Shown: positions 18,497-26,275 of the stretch, one piece after another | How positions within the stretch are numbered: position 1 is the stretch's first letter | How the letters are laid out: each line of letters begins with the position of its first letter | From: Verrucomicrobiales bacterium | Lineage (GTDB): Bacteria; Verrucomicrobiota; Verrucomicrobiia; Verrucomicrobiales; DEV007 | Reading direction: 5' to 3' | Assembly (NCBI GenBank): GCA_014239335.1 | Contig: JAAZZC010000272.1 | Span: forward strand, 1-50,120 | Length of the DNA: 50,120 bases | Made by a program: the position numbers and the translations under genes | Notes under the pieces: generated by a model | What the model saw: only the letters and a program-made list of their open reading frames with translations | Database searches by the model: none | What the model was told of the DNA's origin: nothing

Positions 18497-19291
18497 TTAC
18501 TTTTTCCTTTTGAATATTGATTTTGAATCGTTCCAGTAACCTGGCGGCACTACAGTTGGTTTTAGTGGATTAGTGTAATCAGTTTTTCCGATAGCAGCAC
18601 GCATAGAAGCTCCTGTCGCTTTACGCCATTTTTTTGACATGCTTTCTCCAGTGTTGCACCCATAACTAATACACTTAGATTTTCGTAAAAATGAGGATCG
18701 ATTAATTCCTGTTAATTCTTCTTCGTGTAACCATACAGTGCTAACACCTATTATTCTATTACTATAGTCGATTAAGAAAGCGTACTTGTTGGAATGCCCA
18801 TAATATTCAAATCCAGCTATTTTTGTTTGGGACCGGTCCTTTCCGTTGTTTATGTAGTTTATAATATCTTTACCTTCAGTTATCCAAAGTAAGCGTATCT
18901 TGTATTTATCCCTTACAGATTCTATCCAGGAAATCAGAGGTTTATTATCTTCATTTGAACGTGACTCATAACTTGGTTTATAGACTAACCATGTAATTTC
19001 ACATTGATTGCCATATTCATTTTGTAGTTCTTGGATCCGTGCGCGTGCCGGGCGAATGAAATTTCCCCACCAGCGGTCATGCTGGTACTTCTCTTTTCTT
19101 AAGTTTTCCCATTTCCTTAACGCGGTGCCTCCACTCACGATAATGAATTCACCCGGATTCGTACGTGTTTTTACTTTAGATTTTTTGAGACTGCGGCCGA
19201 AGATCGCTGAAGATTTTTCTGTGCTAGATAAAAGAGCAACCAGAATCATTGCTAAAACTAAGATTATCTTATTATGATAAAAATAACTCAT
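18497..19291 (-). CDS. Unrecognised exported protein with possible caspase-like dyad
   Basis: 264-residue exported protein. A hydrophobic signal segment covers about 8-30 and the mature N terminus is basic. I do not recognise the family. A strand-like segment ending in FEYYGHSNKY is followed about 45 residues later by KCISYGCNTGES, which places a His and a Cys as in clan CD (caspase/CHAT/clostripain) peptidases, although the usual HG is HS here. FIIVSGGTALRKWENL and HDRWWGNFIRPARARI look like conserved blocks. It lies between bioB and lysA on the same strand, with about 75 bases to bioB and 33 to lysA, so it may share a transcript with lysA. Function is unknown. Confidence 0.6.
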   Translation of the reverse strand: MSYFYHNKIILVLAMILVALLSSTEKSSAIFGRSLKKSKVKTRTNPGEFIIVSGGTALRKWENLRKEKYQHDRWWGNFIRPARARIQELQNEYGNQCEITWLVYKPSYESRSNEDNKPLISWIESVRDKYKIRLLWITEGKDIINYINNGKDRSQTKIAGFEYYGHSNKYAFLIDYSNRIIGVSTVWLHEEELTGINRSSFLRKSKCISYGCNTGESMSKKWRKATGASMRAAIGKTDYTNPLKPTVVPPGYWNDSKSIFKRKK

Positions 19292-19324
19292 TGATGAGAT
19301 AATATTGATTTTTATCCTGATAAA

Positions 19325-20614
19325 TTACAGATCTTCACCATTAATCAGATCTTCGTAAGTTTGCCTCTTTCTTATCAGTTTGTGAGTCTTGTCAGAAACT
19401 AGTACCTCTGCAGGCAATGTCCTGGAATTATAATTTGATGCCATTACAAATCCGTAGGCTCCAGAACTTAGCATTCCGATCAGATCACTCTCTTCTAACT
19501 TCGGTAGTTCCCTGTCCTGAGCAAAGAAGTCTCCGCTCTCACAGATGGGTCCTACAATATCAACTGTTTCATTTTCGTTTGATCTATTTTGAATTGGAAC
19601 AATGTCGTGATGTCCTTGGTACAGTGCCGGTCGAATCAGATCACCCATGCCTGCATCGGCTATGGCGAATGTTTTCGCTGTGCCGACCTTTTTATATAGA
19701 ATTTTACTGATAAGAATACCCGCGTTTCCCACAATTAATCGTCCTGGCTCGAGCATTATTTTAAGTCCCAAAGGGGTTAGGATAGGTACGATTTCGGAGG
19801 CATATTCCTCGATAGTAAGAGGCGTTTTTTTCTGATCCTTTTCCTGCCACCAGCTATCCTTGCCGCTCGCGAGTGCGTCTTCATACACGATTCCAATTCC
19901 TCCGCCAATGCTGAAGAATTTGATATCATGTTTTTGTTTTAGTTTTTGTGCAAGTGGAGCCACTCTTTGCACGGCTTCAACGAAAGGTTTGACTTCAGAT
20001 AATTGAGAGCCGATGTGCATTTGGAGGCCACGCAATTCTAGATTCTTCAATTCTTTTGAAGCTGTTTCATAAAGGTCCTCAATAAATTCAAAATCTATTC
20101 CGAACTTATTCTCACTTTTTCCTGTCGAAATATATTTGTGTGTTTTTGCATCTACGTTTGGATTCACTCGGATTGCGACTGGAGCAATTACATTAAGCTC
20201 ACTAGATATCTGATTGATGAATCTTAGTTCTGCCTCACTTTCAACATTGAAACAATAGATGCCTTCGTTCAGTGAATATTCTATTTCCTCACGTGTTTTT
20301 CCTACCCCGGCAAAGGTGCATTGTTTTGCTGTGCCGCCAGCTTTTATTACACGGAAAAGTTCACCACCGGAAACAATATCGAAATCGGCACCTTCATCAT
20401 TAAGGAGCTCTAATATAGATAGATTCGAATTTGCTTTAACTGCAAATGCTATATGATGATCCAAATCACTTAGCGCTGAACTTAGTCGACGATAGTGTTC
20501 TAGAATTGTATTTGCTGAATATACATATAATGGGGTGCCATGCTGAATTGCCAGATCCGCTAGATTAACACCCTCACAATGAAGGATTCCGTCGTGATAA
20601 TGAAAGTCATGCAT
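19325..20614 (-). CDS. lysA: Diaminopimelate decarboxylase
   Basis: 429-residue PLP enzyme that makes L-lysine from meso-diaminopimelate. The alanine-racemase-type barrel carries the PLP lysine at K60 (FAVKANSN), then HIGSQL, the phosphate-binding FFSIGGGIG segment and EPGRLIVGN. The C-terminal domain has CESGDFFAQ, with the cross-subunit active-site Cys, and AYGFVMASNYN. Length is typical. The ATG at 20614 begins a sequence (MHDFHYHDGILHCEGV) that matches the family start. No other lysine gene is next to it. Confidence 0.96.
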   Translation of the reverse strand: MHDFHYHDGILHCEGVNLADLAIQHGTPLYVYSANTILEHYRRLSSALSDLDHHIAFAVKANSNLSILELLNDEGADFDIVSGGELFRVIKAGGTAKQCTFAGVGKTREEIEYSLNEGIYCFNVESEAELRFINQISSELNVIAPVAIRVNPNVDAKTHKYISTGKSENKFGIDFEFIEDLYETASKELKNLELRGLQMHIGSQLSEVKPFVEAVQRVAPLAQKLKQKHDIKFFSIGGGIGIVYEDALASGKDSWWQEKDQKKTPLTIEEYASEIVPILTPLGLKIMLEPGRLIVGNAGILISKILYKKVGTAKTFAIADAGMGDLIRPALYQGHHDIVPIQNRSNENETVDIVGPICESGDFFAQDRELPKLEESDLIGMLSSGAYGFVMASNYNSRTLPAEVLVSDKTHKLIRKRQTYEDLINGEDL

Positions 20615-20682
20615 TGAGAAAATGCCTAATCTGTCAGGAATAGTAAATCAAGCTATACAGACATCAAAATACCCAATAATTC

Positions 20683-20710
20683 TTGACCAAAGGCTTATAT
20701 CATCTAATAT
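20683..20710 (+). promoter_or_regulatory. Sigma-70 type promoter of rpmB
   Basis: TTGACC at 20683-20688 and TAATAT at 20705-20710 are 16 bases apart, about 34 bases before the rpmB ATG. The position and match quality are good for a ribosomal protein gene. Confidence 0.6.
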
Positions 20711-20744
20711 GACCGCCCCTTGAGTAATAGACCGGAGTAGAATA

Positions 20745-21008
20745 ATGGCTAAAGTTTGCGAAATAACAGGATCGCGCGTTCGTCGCGGAGGAAAAATCCA
20801 TCGTAGTGGTTTAGCCAAGAAAAAAGGTGGAATCGGCCGTCATGTGACCAAGGTTATCAAACGTGATGTTTCCCCGAACTTAAGGAAAAAGCGCATTTGG
20901 GTCCCAGAACTCAATAAATATGTAAAGGTGAAGCTTACTGCTAGAGCTTTGAAGACGGTCGCTAAGAATGGTGCATATGCCACTCTCAAAAAAGCTGGAG
21001 TTATTTAG
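20745..21008 (+). CDS. rpmB: 50S ribosomal protein L28
   Basis: 87-residue basic protein of the large ribosomal subunit. The N-terminal MAKVCEITGSRVRRGG and the central RKKRIWVPE segment with the C-terminal KVKLTARALKTV are L28 hallmarks. The usual zinc-type second Cys pair is absent, leaving only C5. A promoter lies just upstream and the sulfatase gene starts 22 bases after its stop, so some readthrough into that gene is likely. Confidence 0.97.
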   Translation: MAKVCEITGSRVRRGGKIHRSGLAKKKGGIGRHVTKVIKRDVSPNLRKKRIWVPELNKYVKVKLTARALKTVAKNGAYATLKKAGVI

Positions 21009-21030
21009 ATTTAATATTGGAGGGCAATTT

Positions 21031-22497
21031 ATGTCCCATTTTATTGCCATTTTTCCGGCCTTACTTCTTATTTTTAGCAGTCCACAAGCGACTCATTCAG
21101 CTGAGAAGCGTCCTAATATCATTTTCTTTTTAATTGATGATCTCGGATGGAGTGATCTGGGGTGCTATGGTAGTAAGTATCATTTAACTCCTAATATAGA
21201 TAAATTAGCAGCTATGGGTGTTCGGTTTACCCAAGCATATTCTGCTTCACCGGTTTGCTCTCCTACTAGGTCTGCAGTAATGACTGGCAAGAATCCAGCC
21301 CGCTTGGGTATTACGGATTGGATTGGAGCGAGCCAAAAATTTAATGTTCTAGTAACACCAAAAAATGTGAAGGCATTGCCTCAAAATGAAGTAACCTTTG
21401 CCGAATCTCTAAAGAAATCTGGTTATGCTACAGCTTATTTAGGTAAGTGGCATTTAGGTGCAGACGACCAAGACCATCCAAGCTTCCATGGTTTTGATTA
21501 TCACCGAGGCGTTAATAGGGCAGGTTCACCTGGTTCATATTATTACCCGTTCAAAAGAAATAAGAAAAAATCGAAGACAGCTTTATCACCGAGTGATGTT
21601 CCAGATTTTGATTCAGCAAAGAAGGATTCATATCTTACTAATTTATTGGCTGAGGAAGCATCTAAATTTATTGAGAAAAAGAAAGACGTCCCCTTTCTTT
21701 TGATGTTGGCGCATTATTCAGTTCATACTCCTATTCAGGCACGTAAGAATGATGCTATGAGATATGAGAAACGGATGAGAGAAATTGGGTTGTCTTCAAA
21801 GGTTAGTATAAAAAAAGAAAGATATGGAAGTACACGGATGACTCAGAACAATCCTGATTATGCAGCAATGGTTGAGAGTGTGGATCGGAGTGTAGGAAAA
21901 GTTATTCGTAAGCTTGAAGAGCTTAAACTTAATGAGAATACTTTTATAATTTTCACTTCAGATAATGGAGGTCTTTCGACTTTACAGAATAATCGACGAG
22001 CTGCTCCAACATCTTGCCTGCCCTTAAGAGCGGGTAAGGGGTGGCTCTATGAGGGAGGCATTCGAGTGCCAGCAATAATGGCGTGGCCTGGCGTTATTGA
22101 GGAAGGAACCAAGACGGATGTGCCGATTATTAGTAGTGATTTCTATCCTACTATATTAACTGCTGCAGGAATCAAATTAGATCCTTCACAGCATCAGGAT
22201 GGACTCGATCTTAATAGTATTTTCAGAAATGGGACATTACAGAAGAGGGCATTATTTTGGCATTTTCCTCATTATCATGGTTCGGCAAATCGACCATCAT
22301 CTGCTATTAGAAAAGGAAATTATAAATTAATTAGATGGCATGAAGATGGCTCAGAAGAAATGTTTAATATTTCCAAAGATATATCAGAGACGATTGGATT
22401 GGATCAATCTGCGAAGCGTGAGGAACTTTCTAAGGATTTGAGTGAATGGATAAAATCTTCAGGTGCAAGGCTACCAAAACTAAAAGAAGAACGGTAA
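21031..22497 (+). CDS. Exported formylglycine-dependent sulfatase
   Basis: 488-residue S1-type sulfatase. The signal peptide covers about 1-24 (to THSA-EK). Metal-binding D36-D37 (FFLIDDLGWSDLG) and the CSPTR sulfatase signature at 76-80 are intact, so C76 should be matured to formylglycine by an FGE encoded elsewhere. GKWHLG near residue 140 and IIFTSDNGG near 305 complete the active site. It probably removes sulfate from algal or host polysaccharides in the periplasm. The frame extends upstream to 20968, inside rpmB, but the ATG at 21031 has a Shine-Dalgarno sequence (GGAGGGC, 21019-21025) and gives the signal peptide. Confidence 0.94.
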   Translation: MSHFIAIFPALLLIFSSPQATHSAEKRPNIIFFLIDDLGWSDLGCYGSKYHLTPNIDKLAAMGVRFTQAYSASPVCSPTRSAVMTGKNPARLGITDWIGASQKFNVLVTPKNVKALPQNEVTFAESLKKSGYATAYLGKWHLGADDQDHPSFHGFDYHRGVNRAGSPGSYYYPFKRNKKKSKTALSPSDVPDFDSAKKDSYLTNLLAEEASKFIEKKKDVPFLLMLAHYSVHTPIQARKNDAMRYEKRMREIGLSSKVSIKKERYGSTRMTQNNPDYAAMVESVDRSVGKVIRKLEELKLNENTFIIFTSDNGGLSTLQNNRRAAPTSCLPLRAGKGWLYEGGIRVPAIMAWPGVIEEGTKTDVPIISSDFYPTILTAAGIKLDPSQHQDGLDLNSIFRNGTLQKRALFWHFPHYHGSANRPSSAIRKGNYKLIRWHEDGSEEMFNISKDISETIGLDQSAKREELSKDLSEWIKSSGARLPKLKEER

Positions 22498-22530
22498 GGC
22501 ATGATCAAGAAACGGTCATATCATATTTAG

Positions 22531-23208
22531 ATGTCAGATTGCACAAAACCTTTGGCATTGATAACAGGTGGAGAAGGGGCACTTGCTAAAATAATTTCAA
22601 CACAATTAATTTCATCAGGCTTTGAGGTGCTTAGCCCTTGCCATTCTGAACTGGACGTTGGTGATGAACTTTCTGTTAAGAATTATTTCAATGAAAATAT
22701 AACGAGAGATCTTGATTTACTTATCAATAATGCAGGAACAAAAAAGGATTCATTATTCTTAAACCTGTCTGAAGAGGAATGGGACGAGGTTATTAGGGTT
22801 AATTTAAGAGGGGCATTTCTCTGTTCAAAATTAGCATTAAAACTTTTATGTAAGAACCGCAGTGGCCACATAATTAATATAGGATCATTTTCAGCTATTT
22901 CGGGACCAATAGGGCAAACAAATTATGCCGCCTCGAAGGCTGGGCTCATCAGTTTGACTCAGAGTTTGGCGCAGGAAGGGGGCAAGAGAAACGTTAGATC
23001 CAATTGTATTTTACCAGGGTGGCTCGAAACTCAATTTACTGCTGATGTACCAGAAAATGTAAAGGATCAAGTATTGAGTTCCCATACACTAAATACTTTG
23101 AATACTCCGGAATCAGTTGCCGCGTTCGTTCTTTTTATTCACACTCAAATGCCCTCAGTTTCCGGGCAGATATTTCAACTTGATAGCCGAATTCATCGAT
23201 GGGCTTAA
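22531..23208 (+). CDS. Short-chain dehydrogenase/reductase (SDR)
   Basis: 225-residue classical SDR. The cofactor loop ITGGEGALAKII departs from TGxxxGIG. NNAGTKKD, the serine in IGSFSAISG and the YAASK catalytic motif are intact. The C-terminal region GWLETQF is typical of FabG-like enzymes. It lies 33 bases after the sulfatase and may oxidise or reduce a product of sugar or lipid metabolism, but specificity is not visible. Its stop is three bases from the convergent folP stop. Confidence 0.88.
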   Translation: MSDCTKPLALITGGEGALAKIISTQLISSGFEVLSPCHSELDVGDELSVKNYFNENITRDLDLLINNAGTKKDSLFLNLSEEEWDEVIRVNLRGAFLCSKLALKLLCKNRSGHIINIGSFSAISGPIGQTNYAASKAGLISLTQSLAQEGGKRNVRSNCILPGWLETQFTADVPENVKDQVLSSHTLNTLNTPESVAAFVLFIHTQMPSVSGQIFQLDSRIHRWA

Positions 23209-23211
23209 AAG

Positions 23212-24057
23212 CTATTTAAGCAAAGGTTCAAGTGTCCGAATTGCTTTGGAAGTGGCTGATACATTATGTACTCTAAGGATAGAAGCTCCTCGCAAGATGC
23301 TTGTGACCGAGCATGCCACGGTACCAGCATCTCGATCTTGAGGTTCTTTTATTTGCAAAACATCACCGATCACTGTTTTTCTTGAAACGGGGACTAGTAG
23401 TGGCCTTCTGTGAATTTTTAATTCATTAAGGTGTTTCAGTAATAGAAGATTATCTTGGCGGTCCTTCGCAAAATCGATTCCCGGATCCAATACTATCCGC
23501 TCTCTATGGAGCCCCACTGATTCTGCACCTCGAATTTTTTCTTCAAAGAATCTGTTCACTTCTGCAACTATGTCGTCGTATTTTTCTCCGAGATGAGGCT
23601 CTTTCGGCAGTCCGATGCTATGCATTATTAATAGAGCCGTCCCATGTTCTGCACATAAATTTGCATTATCATTGGAATGCAGCGCACCGATATCGTTCAG
23701 CAGATCCACTCCAAGAGGTAATATTTCTTTTACCACTTCCGGTCTCCATGTATTGATTGATAGTAGTGGTTGTTCTATTTTTTCATTCCATTTGATAGAA
23801 TGAAAAGACTCAATGAATGGGCGAAGCCTTTCGATTTCTTCTTCGATTGATATTGCTCCACGGTTAGTGCGAGCACTTTCTGCTCCGACGTCGATAATGT
23901 CTGCTCCTTTAGCGACATGATCTTTTGCAAATTTAATGGCTTTTTTCTGGTCCAGTGTTCCGTCTCCTGAAAATGAATCATCATTGATATTAATAATCCC
24001 CATCACCATTATTTTCTGTGAAAAATCAATGGTTCGGTCCCTGACTTTCAGTTTCAT
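23212..24057 (-). CDS. folP: Dihydropteroate synthase
   Basis: 281-residue folate biosynthesis enzyme that joins p-aminobenzoate to the pterin pyrophosphate. The first signature, MGIININDDSFSGDG, and the second, GADIIDVGAESAR, match the DHPS pattern with some divergence (IND for the usual VTP). Later conserved blocks are LLNDIGAL, RIVLDPGIDFAKD and PVSRKTVIG, with the final RVHN. It starts six bases after the PHP phosphatase stop and is probably co-transcribed with it. Some substitutions are unusual but catalytic positions look kept. Confidence 0.9.
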   Translation of the reverse strand: MKLKVRDRTIDFSQKIMVMGIININDDSFSGDGTLDQKKAIKFAKDHVAKGADIIDVGAESARTNRGAISIEEEIERLRPFIESFHSIKWNEKIEQPLLSINTWRPEVVKEILPLGVDLLNDIGALHSNDNANLCAEHGTALLIMHSIGLPKEPHLGEKYDDIVAEVNRFFEEKIRGAESVGLHRERIVLDPGIDFAKDRQDNLLLLKHLNELKIHRRPLLVPVSRKTVIGDVLQIKEPQDRDAGTVACSVTSILRGASILRVHNVSATSKAIRTLEPLLK

Positions 24058-24063
24058 TTATTA

Positions 24064-24879
24064 TTAAATACTGAACGGTATTTCGGTCCTTGTTCTATTC
24101 TCAAAACGGACAGTATGAGTGAACCCAATGTCAGAGGCGAGTGACGCAGCTTCCTTGAAATTCATTCCTACTTCTTGAGGAGAGTGAGCATCCGAACTAA
24201 TTGATATGGGAATGCCTGCGCTGACCATCATTTCAAGAAAATCGCGTTCTGGGTATTGCTCTGCACATTCTTTTCGCCATCCGCCAGTATTAATTTCTAT
24301 TGCGGTATTAGTTTCAAGTGCTGCTTCGATCACTGGTTCATAGAAACGGCGAAGGTCACCATTTGGTTTATGTCCAAACTTTTTTGGTAAGTCAGGATGG
24401 GCCAGGAGATCAAATAGACCACTGCGTACGCAGCTCGTGTATATTTTCCAATAGCATGTCCATATTTCCTCAACCTCGGCAATGCCAGACCATTTTCCTA
24501 TCCATTTTGGATCATCAAGCGCAAACCCAGGTGCAATATAATGTACGCTGCCTATGAGGTAATCGAAATCTGCCATCGAGGATAATTGTTCGATCCATGC
24601 GTGGCCTTTTTCAAAATAATCTATTTCAAGCCCGAGCTTCACTGATATTTCAGGCACTCCATTCTTAGCAGTTTGGATTAATTTAAGATATTCAGGAAAT
24701 TCTGATATTAACATGCGCCAATCATCAAAATCATCTTCTTTGGCCGGGCTATGATCTGAGAAGCCGATTTCGCTCAGACCAGTCTCCAAAGCGATTTTTG
24801 CATAATCAATGGGTTCTCCATTTGCGTGGCGGCAAAGTGGAGTGTGCATGTGATAATCAGCAAATTGGCTGTAGTCCAT
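24064..24879 (-). CDS. PHP-family phosphatase, histidinol-phosphatase (HisJ/HisK) type
   Basis: 271-residue metal-dependent hydrolase. The N-terminal DYHMHTPLCRHA carries the first metal histidines, GFSDHSP follows, and GLEIDYFEK, GSVHYI, AHPDLPKK and ISSDAHSP provide the remaining PHP metal ligands. The arrangement matches the HisJ/HisK histidinol-phosphatase family, which performs the penultimate step of histidine synthesis. No his gene is adjacent, so another phosphoester substrate cannot be excluded. It is upstream of folP by six bases. Confidence 0.8.
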   Translation of the reverse strand: MDYSQFADYHMHTPLCRHANGEPIDYAKIALETGLSEIGFSDHSPAKEDDFDDWRMLISEFPEYLKLIQTAKNGVPEISVKLGLEIDYFEKGHAWIEQLSSMADFDYLIGSVHYIAPGFALDDPKWIGKWSGIAEVEEIWTCYWKIYTSCVRSGLFDLLAHPDLPKKFGHKPNGDLRRFYEPVIEAALETNTAIEINTGGWRKECAEQYPERDFLEMMVSAGIPISISSDAHSPQEVGMNFKEAASLASDIGFTHTVRFENRTRTEIPFSI

Positions 24880-25012
24880 GCGCTATAATGGAATAAGAAT
24901 CCTATCTATCCAGTGAATGTCTTGATAAATTCACCCGAGAAAATGCTAAAAACCTATAAAATAGAAGGATTCTTCTTGATAAAGTGTCTATTTTTTGTAA
25001 AAAGTGAACTAT

Positions 25013-25579
25013 ATGAAGAAGATCTTATCCCTCATCGCTTCAGTTTTAGTTATTAGCGGCTCACCGGCATCTGCTTGGGTCGGTGGACCTTGGTCAAATA
25101 ATAGCTACAACTTGTCAACCACAGGAACTTATCAAGCTGTTATGTATATGGTCAACGGAGTTGGCCTTGCTCGTTTCACGGATGATACTACTGCCGTCTT
25201 TTCCCAAATAAACGCTTCTGTTATTTTTCATGAAGGATCCGTTTACATTGGTGAGTGCTTTGGAACGGCTGACACTACTTCAGAACAAGGTGTTGTCGGA
25301 ATTATTCAGGGAGCAGGGACTGGTGGTTCAGTGACAGGTTCTTTCCAATGCAAGATAACGCAGAAAGCTCCCGTGATGCGTTTCTTTGGACAGAGTAGCG
25401 GTGATGTAAACCCGATCACAGGTGAGCCTGGAAACGGATCAGACCGTAAGTGTATTTTGGTATTTTCTGAAGCTGCGGCTGACCCAGTTGAGCCAGGAGA
25501 ATCTCGTATCGTATCTATTACCGTTTTTGGTGCGCGGATATCTCAGACGATTGTAGCTGTTGCTGCAGCAGGAGGGTAG
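25013..25579 (+). CDS. Unrecognised small exported protein
   Basis: 188-residue exported protein. The signal peptide is MKKILSLIASVLVISG, ending near ASA at about residue 21. The mature part is rich in Gly, Ser, Thr and Val and looks beta-structured: NNSYNLSTTGTYQAVMYM, a two-Cys middle (GECFGTAD and SFQCKIT) and a C terminus of repeated Val/Ala. I do not recognise the family. A GTG at 25004 is in frame three codons earlier; the ATG at 25013 starts the signal peptide directly. A strong terminator follows its stop. Confidence 0.65.
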   Translation: MKKILSLIASVLVISGSPASAWVGGPWSNNSYNLSTTGTYQAVMYMVNGVGLARFTDDTTAVFSQINASVIFHEGSVYIGECFGTADTTSEQGVVGIIQGAGTGGSVTGSFQCKITQKAPVMRFFGQSSGDVNPITGEPGNGSDRKCILVFSEAAADPVEPGESRIVSITVFGARISQTIVAVAAAGG

Positions 25580-25604
25580 AAGATTTAACCAATTATAATT
25601 TATC

Positions 25605-25640
25605 CGGGCCGACATCTTTTCTTAGATGTCGGCCCGTTTG
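25605..25640 (+). terminator. Strong intrinsic terminator
   Basis: CGGGCCGACATCT (25605-25617) pairs perfectly with AGATGTCGGCCCG (25624-25636) around a 6-base loop, followed by TTTGATTTT. It ends the exported-protein transcript. The next gene starts only about 10 bases later, so it may also act on that gene's expression. Confidence 0.88.
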
Positions 25641-25645
25641 ATTTT

Positions 25646-26167
25646 ATGAGGAAAGCTAAAAAAAGTTTTATTGAAGGGTTCACTATCATTGAGCTTTTAA
25701 TATCTGTATCAATCATTGCTGTACTTGCATCAATGATTTTGGCTCTTAGCGACATGATCCGGAGAAAGGCTGAACAAGCTGCCTGTGTCGCTAATATGAG
25801 AAGCTTATTCACAGCTCTTAGTGCGTACAATAATGATAATGGTCATTTTCCTCAGGCGCCAAACAGTAAAGATGAGGAAAGTATTTGGGATTTCTGGTTC
25901 ACTACCTTTGAGGATGAATATGATATACCTAGGAAGACATGGATTTGTCCTACATACCGTAGACTGAATAGGACAAAAGATGAGGAGGAGCTCAAAGGAA
26001 CCTATGTTCCTACACGATTTAGTGCTAGTAGCGCATTAGCGGCCTATAGATGGGGCAATCAGCCTTGGTTAGTGGAAATTGGCGATCATCACGGAAAAGG
26101 GATGCTAGTTCTTTTCCCCGACGGTTCGGTGAGGCCATTTTCCGTAGGTTTTTTTGAAAAAGAATAA
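25646..26167 (+). CDS. Pseudopilin-like protein with H-X9-DG motif
   Basis: 173-residue type IV pilin-like protein. A short basic leader ends at EG, then FTIIELLISVSIIAVLASMI is a class III prepilin signal with E5 in the mature protein, forming the N-terminal helix. The C terminus has H149, nine residues, then D159-G160 (DHHGKGMLVLFPDGS), which fits the H-X9-DG signature known from Planctomycetes and Verrucomicrobia pseudopilins. It is expected to be cleaved by a prepilin peptidase and assembled with a type II secretion-like machine. Those partners are not in the window. The gene starts 10 bases after a terminator hairpin, so its own promoter or readthrough is unclear. Confidence 0.88.
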   Translation: MRKAKKSFIEGFTIIELLISVSIIAVLASMILALSDMIRRKAEQAACVANMRSLFTALSAYNNDNGHFPQAPNSKDEESIWDFWFTTFEDEYDIPRKTWICPTYRRLNRTKDEEELKGTYVPTRFSASSALAAYRWGNQPWLVEIGDHHGKGMLVLFPDGSVRPFSVGFFEKE

Positions 26168-26177
26168 CGATTTTGAA

Positions 26178-26267
26178 ATTCTAAGGACTTATAATTAAAG
26201 TTCTTGTTTCTTAGAATGATTCTTTGATCTGATTATAGCGCAGATTGAAGAGCTTATTATCAGATCA
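26178..26267. terminator. Two weak hairpins between convergent genes
   Basis: ATTCTAAG (26178-26185) pairs with CTTAGAAT (26210-26217), and TGATCTGAT (26225-26233) pairs with ATCAGATCA (26259-26267). They lie between the stops of the pseudopilin gene and carB. They may act as terminators in one or both directions, but T runs are weak. Confidence 0.4.
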
Positions 26268-26275
26268 GCAGTGAA

